DNA of 64,000 nucleotides. Origin: Hydractinia symbiolongicarpus (taxonomy: Eukaryota; Cnidaria; Hydrozoa; Anthoathecata; Hydractiniidae). Positions 13,025 to 26,497 of the stretch are shown here, piece by piece. Both the position numbers and the translations under genes were made by a program. Numbering within the stretch: position 1 is the stretch's first letter; the number at the start of each line of letters is the position of its first letter. The stretch spans positions 23,289,501 through 23,353,500 of the forward strand of contig NC_079881.1 in the NCBI RefSeq assembly GCF_029227915.1. Direction: 5' to 3'. The notes beneath the pieces are model-generated. The model worked only from the letters and a program-made list of their open reading frames with translations. It did no database searches and had not been told where the DNA came from.

Positions 13025-15045
13025 CGCGCTGAAGAAATAGAGAAAGTTTCAAAAACTACATTTCATTTACTTTCTAACGGTGTCAATCCTTTTGAGTTAC
13101 AACGGTTGCGTCACATATTCGTACAAACATGTATTTAGCGATATTTTTCTGATATTACTAGGTTGCATCGTTTTTAACAGTGAAACGATTGACTGTGGGA
13201 CTTAATTGAACTAACTTTGGACTGTGACCTGATAAATGTAATAAATGAGACAATTGGTCTTCAAGAAATAACATTCTTCTTAATTTGAAATGATTGCCGG
13301 ACTCAGGCACTACACTGGGCGCTGTAGTAGCGCTTCATTTAAAAATTAAGATAAATAAGTAATTTTTAACTGTGGCACCAATCCTAGCCGGTAGTTCGCG
13401 CTGAAGAAATAGAGAAAGTTTCAAAAACTACATTTCATTTACTTTCTAACGGTGTCAGTCCGTTTAAGTTACAACGGTTCTGTCACATATTCGTACCAAC
13501 ATGTATTTAGTGATTTTCTTCCGATATTACTAGGTTGCATCGCTTTTAACAGTGAAACGATTGACTGTGGGACTTAATTGAACTAACTTTGGACTGTGAC
13601 CTGATAAATGTAATAAATGAGACAATTGGTCTCCAAGAAATAACATTCTTCTTAATTTGAAATGATTGCCGGACTCAGGCATTACACTGGGCTCTGTAGT
13701 AGCGCTTCATTTAAAAATTAAGATAAATAAGTCATTTTTAACAGTGGCACAAATCCTAGCCGGTAGTTCGCGCTGAAGAAATAGAGACAGTTTCAAAAAC
13801 TACATTTCATTTACTTTCTAACGGTGTCAATCCGTTTGAGTTACAACGGTTACGTCACATATTCGTACCAACATGTATTTAGCGATATTTTTCCTCTATT
13901 ACTAGGTTGCATCGATTTTAACAGTGAAACGATTGACTGTGGGACTTAATTGAACTAACTTTGGACTGTGACCTGATAAATGTAATAAATGAGACAATTG
14001 GTCTCCAAGAAATAACATTCTTCTTAATTTGAAATGATTGCCGGACTCAGGCATTACACTGGGCGCTGTAGTAGCGCTTCATTTAAAAATTTAGATAAAT
14101 AAGTCATTTTTACTGTGGGACCAATCCTAGCCGTTAGCGCGCGCTGAAAATATAGAGACAGTTTCAAAAACTACATTTCATTGACTTTATAACGGTGTCA
14201 ATCTGTTTGAGTTACAACGGTTGCGTCACATATTCGTACCAACATGTATTTAGCGATATTTTTCCTCTATTACTAGGTTGCATCGCTTTTAACAGTGAAA
14301 CGATTGACTGTGGGACTTAATTGAACTGATTGTGGACTGTAACCTTTTAAATGTGAATGTGAGACAATTGGACTTTAAGAAATAACATTCTTCTTACATT
14401 GACATGATTGCCGAAACTCAGCGATTACACTGGGCGCTGTGGTAGCGATTCATTTAAAAATTAAGATAAAAAATTCAGTTTTTACTGTGGGATTAATCCT
14501 AGCAGTTAGCTCGCGCTGAAGAAATAGACACAGTTTCAAAAACTACATTTCATTTACTTTCTAACGGTGTCAGTCCGTTTAAGTTACAACGGTTCTGTCA
14601 CATATTCGTACCAACATGTATTTAGTGATTTTCTTCCGATATTACTAGGTTGCATCGCTTTTAACAGTGAAACGATTGACTGTGGGACTTAATTGAACTG
14701 ACTTTGGACTGTGACCTGATAAATGTAATAAATGAGACAATTGGTCTCCAAGAAATAACATTCTTCTTAACTTGACATGATTGTGGGAACTCAGCGATTA
14801 CACTGGACCCCGTGGTAGCGCTGCATTTAAAAATTTAGATAAAAAATTCAGTTTTTACTGAGGGACCAATCCTAGCCGTTAGCTCGCGCTGAAGAAATAG
14901 AGACAGTTTAAAAAACTACATTTCATTTACTTTCTAACGGTGTCAGTCCGTTGAAGTTACAACGGTTCTGTCACATATTCGTACCAACATGTATTTAGTG
15001 ATTTTCTTCCGATATTACTAGGTTGCATCGCTTTTAACAGTGAAA
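13025..15045. repeat. 6-monomer higher-order repeat, copy C, incomplete at its right end
   Basis: Units 13025, 13397, 13769, 14140, 14512 and the first part of 14885. It follows copy A's 6-monomer form without the extra unit of copy B. It ends inside the sixth monomer near 15045, where GTGAAAGGATTG and then GAATTAACTTTCGACTG replace the expected sequence. The continuation matches the monomers at 49.97 kb and 54.8 kb instead. Confidence 0.82.
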
Positions 15046-18000
15046 GGATTGACTGTGGGACTTAATTGAATTAACTTTCGACTGTGACCTGATAAATGTA
15101 ATAAATGAGACAATTGGTCTCCAAGAAATAACATTCTTTTTAATTTGACATGATTACCGGACTCAGGCATTACACTGGGCGCTGTAGTAGCGCTTCATTT
15201 AAAAATTTAGATAAATAAGTCATTTCTACTGTGGGAACAATCCTAGCCGTTAGCGCGCGCAGAAAATATAGAGACAGTTTCAAAAACTACATTTCATTGA
15301 ATTTATAACGGTGTCAATCTGTTTGAGTTAAAACGGTTGCGTCACATATTCGCACCAACATGTATTTAGCGATATTTTTCCTCTATTACTAGGTTGCATC
15401 GCTTTTAACAGTGAAACGATTGACTGTGGGACTTAATTGAACTGATTTTGGACTGTAACCTTTTAAATGTGAAAGTGAGACAATTGTACTTCAAGAAATA
15501 ACATTCTTCTTACATTGACATGATTGTCGAAACTCAGCGATTACACTGGGCGCTGTGCTAGCGATTCATTTAAAAATTAGGATAAAAAATTCAGTTTTTA
15601 CTGTGGGACCAATCCTAGCAGTTAGCTCGTGCTGAAGAAATAGAGACAGTTTCAAAAACTACATTTCATTTACTTTCTAACGGTGTCAGTCCGTTTAAGT
15701 TACAACGGTTCTGTCACATATTCGTACCAACATGTATTTAGTGTTTTTCTTGCGATATTACTTAGTTGTATCGCTTTTAACAGTGAAACGATTGACTGTG
15801 GGACTTAATTGAACTGATTTTGGACTTTTACCTTATAAATGTGATAAATGAGGCAGTTTGACTACAAGAAGTAACATTCTTCTTAATTTGACATGATTGC
15901 TGGAACTCAGCGATTACACTGGGCGCTGTGATAGCGCTTTATTACAAAATTAAGATAAATAAGTCATTTTTAACTGTGGCACTAATCCTAGCCGGTAGTT
16001 CGCGCTGAAGAAATAGAGACAGTTTCAAAAAGTCCATTTAATTGACTTTTCAACAGTGTCAATCCGTTTGAGTTACAACGGTTGCGTCACATATTCGTAC
16101 CAACATCTATTTAGCGATAGTATTCGGATATTACTAGGTTGCGTCGCTTTTAACAGTGAAACGTTTGACTGTGGGACTTAATTGAACTGACTTTGGACCT
16201 TGACCTTATAAATGTTATAAATGAGCCAGTTTGACTACAAGAAATAACATTCTTATTAATCTGACATGATTGTTGGAACTCAGCGATTACACTGGGCGCT
16301 GTGGTAGCGTTTTATTTAAAAATTAAGATAAATAAGTCTTTTTTTACTGTGGGACCAATCCTAGTCGTTAGTTCGCACTGAAGAAATAGAGACAGTTTCA
16401 AAAACTACATTTTATTGATTTTCTAACTTTGGGAATCCGTTTGAGTTACAACGGTTGCGTCACATATTCGTACCAACATGTATTTAGTGATTTTCTTCCG
16501 ATATTACTAGGTTGCATCGCTTTTAACAGCGAAACGATTGACTCTGGGACTTAATTGAACTGATTTTTGACTTTGGCCTTATAAATGTGATAAGTGAGAC
16601 AGTTTGACTACAAGAAATAACAATCTTGTTAACTTGACATGATTGTGGGAACTCAGCGATTACACTGGACCCCGTGGTAGCGCTCCATTTAAAAATTTAG
16701 ATAAATAAGTCATTTTTACTGCAGGACCAATCCTAGCCGTTAGTTCGCGCAGAAGAAATAGGAACAGTTCCAAAGACTACATTTCATTGACATTCTAGCG
16801 GTATAAGTCCGTTTGAGTTACAACAGTTGCGTCACATATTCGTACCAACATGTACTTAGCGATAGTATTCGGATATTACTAGGTTGCATCGCCTTTAACA
16901 GTGAAACGATTGACTGTGGGACTTAATTGAACTGATTTTGGACTTTGACCTTATAAATGTGATAAATGAGGCAGTTTAACTACAAGAAGTAACATGCTTC
17001 TTAATTTGACATGATTGCTGGAACTCAGCGATTACACTGAGCGCTGTGGTAGCGTTTTATTAAAGAATTAAGATAAATAAGCCATTTTTAACTGTGGCAC
17101 CAATCCTAGCCGGTAGTTCGCGCTGAAGGAATAGAGACAGTTTCAAAAACTACATTTCATTGATTTTCTAACCTTGTCAGTCCGTTTGAGCTACAACGGT
17201 TGCGTCACATATTCGTACCAACATGTATTTAGCGATCGTATTGGGATATTACTAGGTTGCATCGCTTTTAACAGTGAAACGATTGACTGTGGGACTTAAT
17301 TGAACTGATTTTTGACTTTGACCTTGTAAATGTGATAAGTGAGCCAGTTTGACTACAAAAAATAACATTCTTATTAATGTGACATGATTGTTGGAACTCA
17401 GCGATTACACTGGGCGCTGTGCTAGCGTTTTCTTTGAAAATTAAGATAAATAAGTCTTTTTTTACTGTGCGACCAATCCTATCCGTTAGTTCGCGCTGAA
17501 GAAATAGGAACAATTTCAGAGACTACATTTCATTGACTTTCTGGCGGTTTCAATCCGTTTGAGTTACAACAGTTGCGTCCCATATTCGTACCAACATGTA
17601 TTTAGCGATAGTATTCGGATATTACTAGGTTGCATCGCTTTTAACAGTGAAACGATTGACTGTGGGACTTAATTGAACTAACTTTGGACTGTGACCTGAT
17701 AAATGTAATAAATGAGACAATTGGTCTCCAAGAAATAACATTCTTCTTAACTTGTGACGATTGTGGGAACTCAGCGATTACACTAGACCCCGTGGTAGCG
17801 CTCCATTTAAAAATTTAGATAAATAAGTCATTTTTACTGTGGCACCTATCCTAGCCGTTAGTTCGCGCTGAAGAAATAGGAACAGTTCCAAAGACTACAT
17901 TTCATTGACTTTCTATCGGTATAAATCCGTTTGAGTTACAACGGTGGCGTCACATATTCGTACCAACATGTATTTAGCGATAGTATTCGGATATTACTAG

Positions 18001-19353
18001 GTTGCATGGCTTTTAACAGTGAAACGATTGACTGTGGGACTTAATTGAACTGATTTTGTACTTTGACCTTATAAATGTGATAAATGAGGCAGTTTGACTA
18101 CAAGAAGTAACATTCTTCTTAATTTGACATGATTGCTGGAACTCAGCGATTACACTGGGCGCTCTGGTAGCGCTTTATTACAAAATTAAGATAAATAAGT
18201 CATTTTTAACTGTGGCACCAATCCTAACCGGTAGTTCGCGCTGAAGAAATAGAGACAGTTTCAAAAAGTCCATTTAATTGACTTTTCAACAGTGTCAATC
18301 CGTTTGAGTTACAACGGTTGCGTCACATATTCGTACCAACATCTATTTAGCGATAGTATTCGGATATTACTAGGTTGCGTCGCTTTTAACAGTGAAACAT
18401 TTGACTGTGGGACTTAATTGAACTGACTTTGGACTTTGACCTTATAAATGTTATAAATGAGCCAGTTTGACTACAAGAAATAACATTCTTATTAATCTGA
18501 CATGATTGTTGGAACTCAGCGATTACACTGGGCGCTGTGGTAGCGTTTTATTTAAAAATTAAGATAAATAAGTCTTTTTTTACTGTGGGACCAATCCTAG
18601 CCGTTAGTTCGCACTGAAGAAATAGGAACAGTTCCAAAGAGTACATTTTATTGACTTTCTAGCGGTATAAATCCGTTTGAGTTACAACGGTTGCGTCACA
18701 TATTCGTACCAACATGTATTTAGCGATAGTTTTCGGATATTACTAGGTTGCATCGCTTTTAACAGTGAAACGATTGACTGTGGGACTTAATTGAACTGAT
18801 TTTTGACTTTGACCTTATAAATGTGATAAGTGAGCCAGTTTGACTACAAGAAGTAACATTCTCCTTAACTTGACATGATTGTGGGAACTCAGCGATTACA
18901 CTGGACCCCGAGGTAGCGCTTCATTTAAAAATTTAGATAAATAAGTCATTCTTACTGTGGGACCAATCCTAGCCGTTAGCGTGCGCTGAAGAAATAGAGA
19001 CAGTTTCAAGAACTACATTTTATTGATTTTCTAACTTTGGGAATCCGTTTGAGTTACAACGGTTGCGTCACATATTCGTACCAACATGTATTTAGTGATT
19101 TTCTTCCGATATTACTAAGTTGCATCGCTTTTAACAGCGAAACGATTGACTCTGGGACTTAATTGAACTGATTTTTGACTTTGGCCTTATAAATGTGATA
19201 AGCGAGACAGTTTGACTACAAGAAATAACAATCTTCTTAACTTGACATGATTGTGGGAACTCAGCGATTACACTGGACCCCGTGGTAGCGCTCCATTTAA
19301 AAATTTAGATAAATAAGTCATTTTTACTGCAGGACCAATCCTAGCCGTTAGTT

Positions 19354-19726
19354 CGCGCAGAAGAAATAGGAACAGTTCCAAAGACTACATTTCATTGATT
19401 TTCTAACCTTGTCAGTCCGTTTGAGCTACAACGGTTGCGTCACATATTCGTACCAACATGTATTTAGCGATCGTATTGGGATATTACTAGGTTGCATCGC
19501 TTTTAACAGTGAAACGATTGACTGTGGGACTTAATTGAACTGATTTTTGACTTTGACCTTATTAATGTGATAAGTGAGCCAGTTTGACTACAAGAAATAA
19601 CATTCTTATTAATGTGACATGATTGCTGGAACTCAGCGATTACACTGGGCGCTGTGCTAGCGTTTTCTTTGAAAATTAAGATAAATAAGTCTTTTTTTAC
19701 TGTGCGACCAATCCTAGCCGTTAGGT
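19354..19726. repeat. Chimeric B-type monomer
   Basis: The head is the GCGCAGAAGAAATAGG type seen at 16746 and 20844. From TTTCTAACCTTGTCAGTCC on, it is the type seen at 17119. The switch lies in the shared CATTTCATTGA at about 19388-19398. Confidence 0.7.
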
Positions 19727-22210
19727 CGCGCTGAAGAAATAGGAACAATTTCAGAGACTACATTTCATTGACTTTCTGGCGGTTTCAATCCGTTTGAGCT
19801 ACAACGGTTGCGTCACATATTCGTACCAACATGTACTTAGCGATAGTATTCGGATATTACTAGGTTGCATCGCCTTTAACAGTGAAACGACTGACTGTGG
19901 GACTTAATTGAACTGATTTTGGACTTTGACCTTATAAATGTGATAAATGAGGCAGTTTAACTACTAGCAGTAACATGCTTCTTAATTTGACATGATTGCT
20001 GGAACTCAGCGATTACACTAGCGCTGTGGTAGCGTTTTATTAAAGAATTAAGATAAATAAGCCATTTTTAACTGTGGCACCAATCCTAGCTGGTAGTTCG
20101 CGCTGAAGGAATAGAGACAGTTTCAAAAACTACATTTCATTGATTTTCTAACCTTGTCAGTCCGTTTGAGCTACAACGGTTGCGTCACATATTCGTACCA
20201 ACATGTATTTAGCGATCGTATTGGGATATTACTAGGTTGCATCGCTTTTAACAGTGAAACGATTGACTGTGGGACTTAATTGAACTGATTTTTGACTTTG
20301 ACCTTATAAATGTGATAAGTTAGCCAGTTTGACTACAAGAAATAACATTCTTATTAATGTGACATGTTTGCTGGAACTCAGCGATTACACTGGGCGCTGT
20401 GCTAGTGTTTTCTTTGAAAATTAAGATAAATAAGTCTTTTTTTACTGTGCGACCAATCCTAGCCGTTAGTTCGCGCTGAAGAAATAGGAACAATTTCAGA
20501 GACTACATTTCATTGAATTTCTGGCGGTTTCAATCCGTTTGAGTTACAACAGTTGCGTCCCATATTCGTACCAACATGTATTTAGCGATAGTATTCGGAT
20601 ATTACTAGGTTGCATCGCTTTTAACAGTGAAACGATTGACTCTGGGACTTAATTGAACTAATTTTTGACTTTGGCCTTATAAATGTGATAAGTGAGACAG
20701 TTTGACAACAAGAAATAACAATCTTCTTAACTTGACATGATTGTGGGAACTCAGCGATTACACTGGACCCCGTGGTAGCGCTCCATTTAAAAATTTAGAT
20801 AAATAAGTCATTTTTACTGCAGGACCAATCCTAGCCGTTAGTTCGCGCAGAAGAAATAGGAACAGTTCCAAAGACTACATTTCATTGACATTCTAGCGGT
20901 ATAAGTCCGTTTGAGTTACAACGGTTGCCTCACATATTCGTACCAACATGTACTTAGCGATAGTATTCGGATATTACTAGGTTGCATCGCCTTTAACAGT
21001 GAAACGATTGACTGTGGGACTTAATTGAACTGATTTTGGACTTTGACCTTATAAATGTGATAAATGATGCAGTTTAACTACAAGAAGTAACATGCTTCTT
21101 AATTTGACATGATTGCTGGAACTCAGCGATTACACTGAGCGCTGTGGTAGTGTTTTATTAAAGAATTAAGATAAATAAGCCATTTTTAACTGTGGCACCA
21201 ATCTTAGCCGGTAGTTCGCGCTGAAGGAATAGAGACAGTTTCAAAACCTACATTTCATTGATTTTCTAACCTTGTCAGTCCGTTTGAGCTACAACGGTTG
21301 CGTCACATATTCGTACCAACATGTATTTAGCGATCGTATTGGGATATTACTAGGTTGCATCGCTTTTAACAGTGAAACGATTGACTGTGCGACTTAATTG
21401 AACTGATTTTTGACTTTGACCTTAGAAATGTGATAAGTGAGCCAGTTTGATTACAAGAAATAACATTCTTATTAATGTGACATGATTGCTGGAACTCAGC
21501 GATTACACTGGGCGCTGTGCTAGCGTTTTCTTTGAAAATTAAGATAAATAAGTCTTTTTTTACTGTGCGACCAATCCTAGCCGTTAGTTCGCGCTGAAGA
21601 AATAGGAACAATTTCAGAGACTACATTTCATTGACTTTCTGGCGGTTTTAATCCGTTTGAGTTACCAAAAGTTGCGTCCCATATTCGTACCAACATGTAT
21701 TTAGCGATAGTATTCGGATATTACTAAGTTGCATCGCTTTTAACAGTGAAACGATTGACTCTGGGACTTAATTGAACTGATTATGGACTTTGACCTTATA
21801 AATGTTATAAGTGAGACAATTGGACTCCCAGAAATAACATTCTTCTTAACTTGACATGATTGTGGGAACTCAGCGATTACACTGGGCGCTGTGGTAGCGT
21901 TTTATTTAAAAATTAAGATAAATAAGTCTTTTTTTACTGCGGGACCAATCCTAGCCGTTAGTTCGCGCCAAAGAAATAGGAACAGTTCCAAAGACTACAT
22001 TTTATTGACTTTCTAGCGGTATAAATCCGTTTGAGTTACAACGGTTGCGTCACATATTCGTACCAACATGTATTTAGCGATAGTTTTCGGATATTACTAG
22101 GTTGCATCGCTTTTAACAGTGAAACGATTGACTGTGGGACTTAATTGAACTGATTTTGGACTTTGACCTTATAAATGTGATAAATGAGGCAGTTTGACTA
22201 CAAGAAGTAC

Positions 22211-23185
22211 ATTCTTCTTAACTTGACATGATTGTGGGAACTCAGCGATTACACTGGACCCCGTGGTAGCGCTTCATTTAAAAATTTAGATAAATAAGTC
22301 ATTCTTACTGTGGCACTAATCCTAGCCGTTAGCGCGCGCTGAAGATATAAAGACAGTTTCAAAAAATCCATTTAATTGACTTTTCAACAGTGTCAATCCG
22401 TTTGAGTTACAACGGTTGCGTCACATATTCGTACCAACATGTATTTAGTCATTTTCTTCCGATATTACTAGGTTGCATCGCTTTTAACAGTGAAACGATT
22501 GACTGTGGGACTTAATTGAACTGATTTTGAACTGTGACCTTATAAATGTTATAAGTGAGACAATTGGACTCCAAGAAATAACATTCTTCTTAACTTGACA
22601 TGATTGTGGGAACTCAGCGGTTACACTGGACCCCGTGATAGCGCTCCCTTTAGAAATGTAGATAAATAAGTCATTTTTACTATGGGACCAATCAGAGCCT
22701 TTAGTTCGCGCTGAAGAAATAGGAACAGTTCCAAAGACTACATTTCATTGACATTCTAGCGGTATAAATCCGTTTGAGATACAACGGTTGCGTCACATAT
22801 TCGTACCAACATGTATTTAGCGATAATATTCGGATATAACTAGGTTGCATCGCTGTTAACAGTGAAACGATTGACTGTGGGACTTAATTGAACTGATTTT
22901 AGACTTTGTCCTTATAAATGTGATAAATGAGGCAGTTTGACTACAAGAACTAACATTCTTCTTAATTTGACATGATTGCTGGAACTCAGTGATTACAATG
23001 GGCGCTGTGGTAGCGCTTTATTTAAAAATTAAGATAAATAAGTTATTTTTTACTGTGGGACCAATCCTAGCCGTTAGTTCGCGCTGAAGAAATAGAAACA
23101 GTTCCAAAGACTACATTTTATTGAATTTCTAGCGGTATAAATCCGTTTGAGTTACAACGGTTGCGTCACATATTCGTACCAACAT
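22211..23185. repeat. Segment duplicated at 4-monomer spacing, copy 1
   Basis: Matches 23701-24675 at a constant shift of 1,490 bp. Shared rare variants are TGGCACTAATCC, the AGCGCGCGCT palindrome followed by GAAGATATA, TCCCTTTAGAAATGTAG, ATCAGAGCCTTTAG and CGGATATAACTAGG. The match stops at the variable segment, where copy 2 has GATCGTATTGGG instead of GATAGTTTTCGG. Confidence 0.85.
22331..22340. repeat. Palindrome AGCGCGCGCT at the monomer junction
   Basis: A perfect 10-bp palindrome of alternating G/C at the unit start of a subset of monomers (also 23821-23830, 50911-50920, and the CGCGCGCT anchors near 9301, 11905 and 14137). It is the most CpG-dense site in the array. Other units have GTTCGCGCT, GCTCGCGCT or GCACGCGCT there. 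Confidence 0.65.
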
Positions 23186-23700
23186 GTATTTAGCGATAGT
23201 TTTCGGATATTACTAGGTTGCATCGCTTTTAACAGTGGAACGATTGACTGTGGGACTTAATTGAACTGATTTTGGACTTTGACCTTATAAATGTGATAAA
23301 TGAGGCAGTTTGACTACAAGAAGTAACATGCTTCTTAATTTAACATGATTGCTGGAACTCAGCGATTACACTGGGCGCTGTGGTAGCGCTTCACTACAAC
23401 ATTAAGATAAATAAGTCATTTTTAACTGTGGCACCAATCGTAGCCGGTAGTTTGCGCTGAAGAAACAGAGACAGTTTCAAAAACTACATTTTATTGATTT
23501 TCTAACTTTGTCAATCCGTTTGAGTTACAACGGTTGCGTCACATATTCGTACCAACATGTATTTAGCGATAGTTTTCAGATATTACTAGGTTGCATCGCT
23601 TTTAACAGTGAAACGATTGACTCTGGGACTTAATTGAACTGATTTTGGACTTTGACCTTATAAATGTTATGAGTGAGACAATTGGACTCCAATAAACAAC

Positions 23701-24675
23701 ATTCTTCTTAACTTGACATGATTGTGGGAACTCAGCGATTACACTGGACCCCGTGGTAGCGCTTCATTTAAAAATTTAGATAAATAAGTCATTCTTACTG
23801 TGGCACTAATCCTAGCCGTTAGCGCGCGCTGAAGATATAGAGACAGTTTCAAAAAATCCATTTAATTGACTTTTCAACAGTGTCAATCCGTTTGAGTTAC
23901 AACGGTTGCGTCACATATTCGTACCAACATGTATTTAGTCATTTTCTTCCGATATTACTAGGTTGCATCGCTTTTAACAGTGAAACGATTGACTGTGGGA
24001 CTTAATTGAACTGATTTTGAACTGTGACCTTATAAATGTTATAAGTGAGACAATTGGACTCCAAGAAATAACATTCTTCTTAACTTGACATGATTGTGGG
24101 AACTCAGCGGTTACACTGGACCCCGTGATAGCGCTCCCTTTAGAAATGTAGATAAATAAGTCATTTTTACTATGGGACCAATCAGAGCCTTTAGTTCGCG
24201 CTGAAGAAATAGGAAAAGTTCCAAAGACTACATTTCATTGACATTCTAGCGGTATAAATCCGTTTGAGATACAACGGTTGCGTCACATATTCGTACCAAC
24301 ATGTATTTAGCGATAATATTCGGATATAACTAGGTTGCATCGCTGTTAACAGTGAAACGATTGACTGTGGGACTTAATTGAACTGATTTTAGACTTTGTC
24401 CTTATAAATGTGATAAATGAGGCAGTTTGACTACAAGAACTAACATTCTTCTTAATTTGACATGATTGCTGGAACTCAGTGATTACAATGGGCGCTGTGG
24501 TAGCGCTTTATTTAAAAATTAAGATAAATAAGTTATTTTTTACTGTGGGACCAATCCTAGCCGTTAGTTCGCGCTGAAGAAATAGAAACAGTTCCAAAGA
24601 CTACATTTTATTGACTTTCTAGCGGTATAAATCCGTTTGAGTTACAACGGTTTCGTCACATATTCGTACCAACAT
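23701..24675. repeat. Segment duplicated at 4-monomer spacing, copy 2
   Basis: Second copy of 22211-23185. Differences seen include GATATAG for GATATAA, AGGAAAAGTTCC for AGGAACAGTTCC, and TTGACTTTCT for TTGAATTTCT. Its left flank (TTATGAGTGAGACAATTGG with CCAATAAACAAC) also matches 25.9 kb at a shift of about 2,235 bp, so this stretch took part in more than one duplication. Confidence 0.82.
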
Positions 24676-26059
24676 GTATTTAGCGATCGTATTGGGATAT
24701 TACTAGGTTGCTTCGTTTTTAAAAGTGAAACGATTGACTGTGGGACTTATTTGAACTGATTTTTGACTTTGACCTTATAAATGTGATAAATGAGGCAGTT
24801 TAACTACAAGAAGTAACATGCTTCTTAATTTGACATGATTGCTGGAACTCAGCGATTACACTGAGCGCTGTGGTAGCGTTTTATTAAAGAATTAAGATAA
24901 ATAAGCCATTTTTAACTGTGGCACCAATCCTAGCCGGTAGTTCGCGCTGAAGGAATAGAGACAGTTTCAAAAACTACATTTCATTGATTTTCTAACCTTG
25001 TCAGTCCGTTTGAGCTACAACGGTTGCGTCACATATTCGTACCAACATGTATTTAGCGATCGTATTGGGATATTACTAGGTTGCATCGCTTTTAACAGTG
25101 AAACGATTGACTGTGGGACTTAATTGAATTGATTTTTGACTTTGACCTTATAAATGTGATAAGTGAGCCAGTTTGACTACAAGAAATAACATTCTTATTA
25201 ATGTGACATGATTGCTGGAACTCAGCGATTACACTGGGCGCTGTGCTAGCGTTTTCTTTGAAAATTAAGATAAATAAGTCTTTTTTTACTGTGCGACCAA
25301 TCCTAGCCGTTAGTTCGCGCTGAAGAAATAGGAACAATTTCAGAGACTACATTTCATTGACTTTCTAGCGGTATAAATCCGTTTGATTTACAACGGTTGC
25401 GTCACATATTCGTACCAACATGTATTTAGCGATAGTTTTCGGATATTACTAGGTTGCATCGCTTTTAACAGTGAAACGATTGACTGTGGGACTTAATTGA
25501 ACTGATTTTGGACTTTGACCTTATAAAAGTGATAAATGAGGCAGTTTGACTACAAGAAGTACATTCTTCTTAATTTAACATGATTGCTGGAACTCAGCGA
25601 TTACACTGGGGGCTGTGGTAGCGCTTCACTACATCATTAAGATAAATAAGTCATTTTTAACTGTGGCACCAATCGTAGCCGGTAGTTTGCGCTGAAGAAA
25701 CAGAGACAGTTTCAAAAACTACATTTTATTGATTTTCTAACTTTGTCAATCCGTTTGAGTTACAACGGTTGCGTCACATATTCGTACCAACATGTATTTA
25801 GCGATAGTTTTCAGATATTACTAGGTTGCATCGCTTTTAACAGTGAAACGATTGACTCTGGGACTTAATTGAACTGATTTTGGACTTTGACCTTATAAAT
25901 GTTATGAGTGAGACAATTGGACTCCAATAAATAACATTCTTCTTAACTTGACATGATTGTGGGAACTCTGCGATTACACTGGACCCCGTGGTAGCGCTTC
26001 ATTAAAAAATTTAGATAAATAAGTCATTCTTACTGTGGCACTAATCCTAGCCGTTAGCG

Positions 26060-26497
26060 CGCGCTGAAGATATAGAGACAGTTTCAAAGAATCCATTTAA
26101 TTGACTTTCTGGCGGTTTCAATCCGTTTGAGTTACAACAGTTGCGTCCCATATTCGTACCAACATGTATTTAGTCATTTTCTTCCGATATTACTAGGTTG
26201 CATCGTTTTTAACGGTGAAACGATTGACTGTGGGACTTAATTGAACTGATTTTGAACTGTGACCTTATAAATGTTATAAGTGAGACAATTGGACTCCAAG
26301 AAATAACATTCTTCTTCTTGACTTTGACCTTATAAATGTGATAAGTGAGCCAGTTTGACTATAAGAAATAACATTCTTATTAATGTGACATGATTGCTGG
26401 AACTCAGCGATTACACTGGGCGCTGTGCTAGCGTGTTCTTTGAAAATTAAGATAAATAAGTCTTTTTTTACTGTGCGACCAATCCTAGCCGTTAGTT
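26060..26497. repeat. Over-long monomer (438 bp) with partial internal duplication
   Basis: About 66 bp longer than normal. After a complete TGACCTTATAAATGTTATAA to AACATTCTTCTT stretch, the sequence jumps back at about 26311-26325 and repeats the same part of the monomer (TTGACTTTGACCTTATAAAT to AACATTCTTATTAATGTG) from a different subtype. The left parent would continue AACTTGACATG and the right parent would precede with GATTTTTGACTTTG, so TTGAC may be the microhomology used. This shifts the phase of the array. Confidence 0.85.

Larger units (their letters stand above)
1..15627. repeat. Block 1: subfamily A monomers, rich in short higher-order repeats
   Basis: Monomer starts: 4, 375, 748, 1118, 1490, 1863, 2233, 2605, 2978, 3350, 3723, 4096, 4466, 4838, 5211, 5584, 5956, 6328, 6700, 7073, 7445, 7817, 8189, 8561, 8933, 9304, 9676, 10049, 10421, 10793, 11165, 11537, 11908, 12280, 12653, 13025, 13397, 13769, 14140, 14512, 14885, 15256. 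Diagnostic variants are CATTTACTTTCTAACGG in the head, GATATTTTTCCTCTATTAC or GTGATTTTCTTCCGATATTAC in the variable segment, and GGACTCAGGCATTACACTGG in many tails. The block contains the 3-monomer and 6-monomer higher-order repeats listed separately. The last units (14885 tail, 15256) also match monomers near 50 kb and 55-56 kb. Confidence 0.8.

Noticed and set aside
17268-17513. Minus-strand open frame of 81 codons, with relatives at 19503-19748, 21366-21611, 25092-25337 and 26274-26525
   Set aside because: It is the reverse complement of the satellite spanning two monomers. The frames begin at TTG, not ATG. They stay open only in one B-type monomer combination and are closed in most other units. 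Similarity between them reflects repeat homology, not protein conservation.
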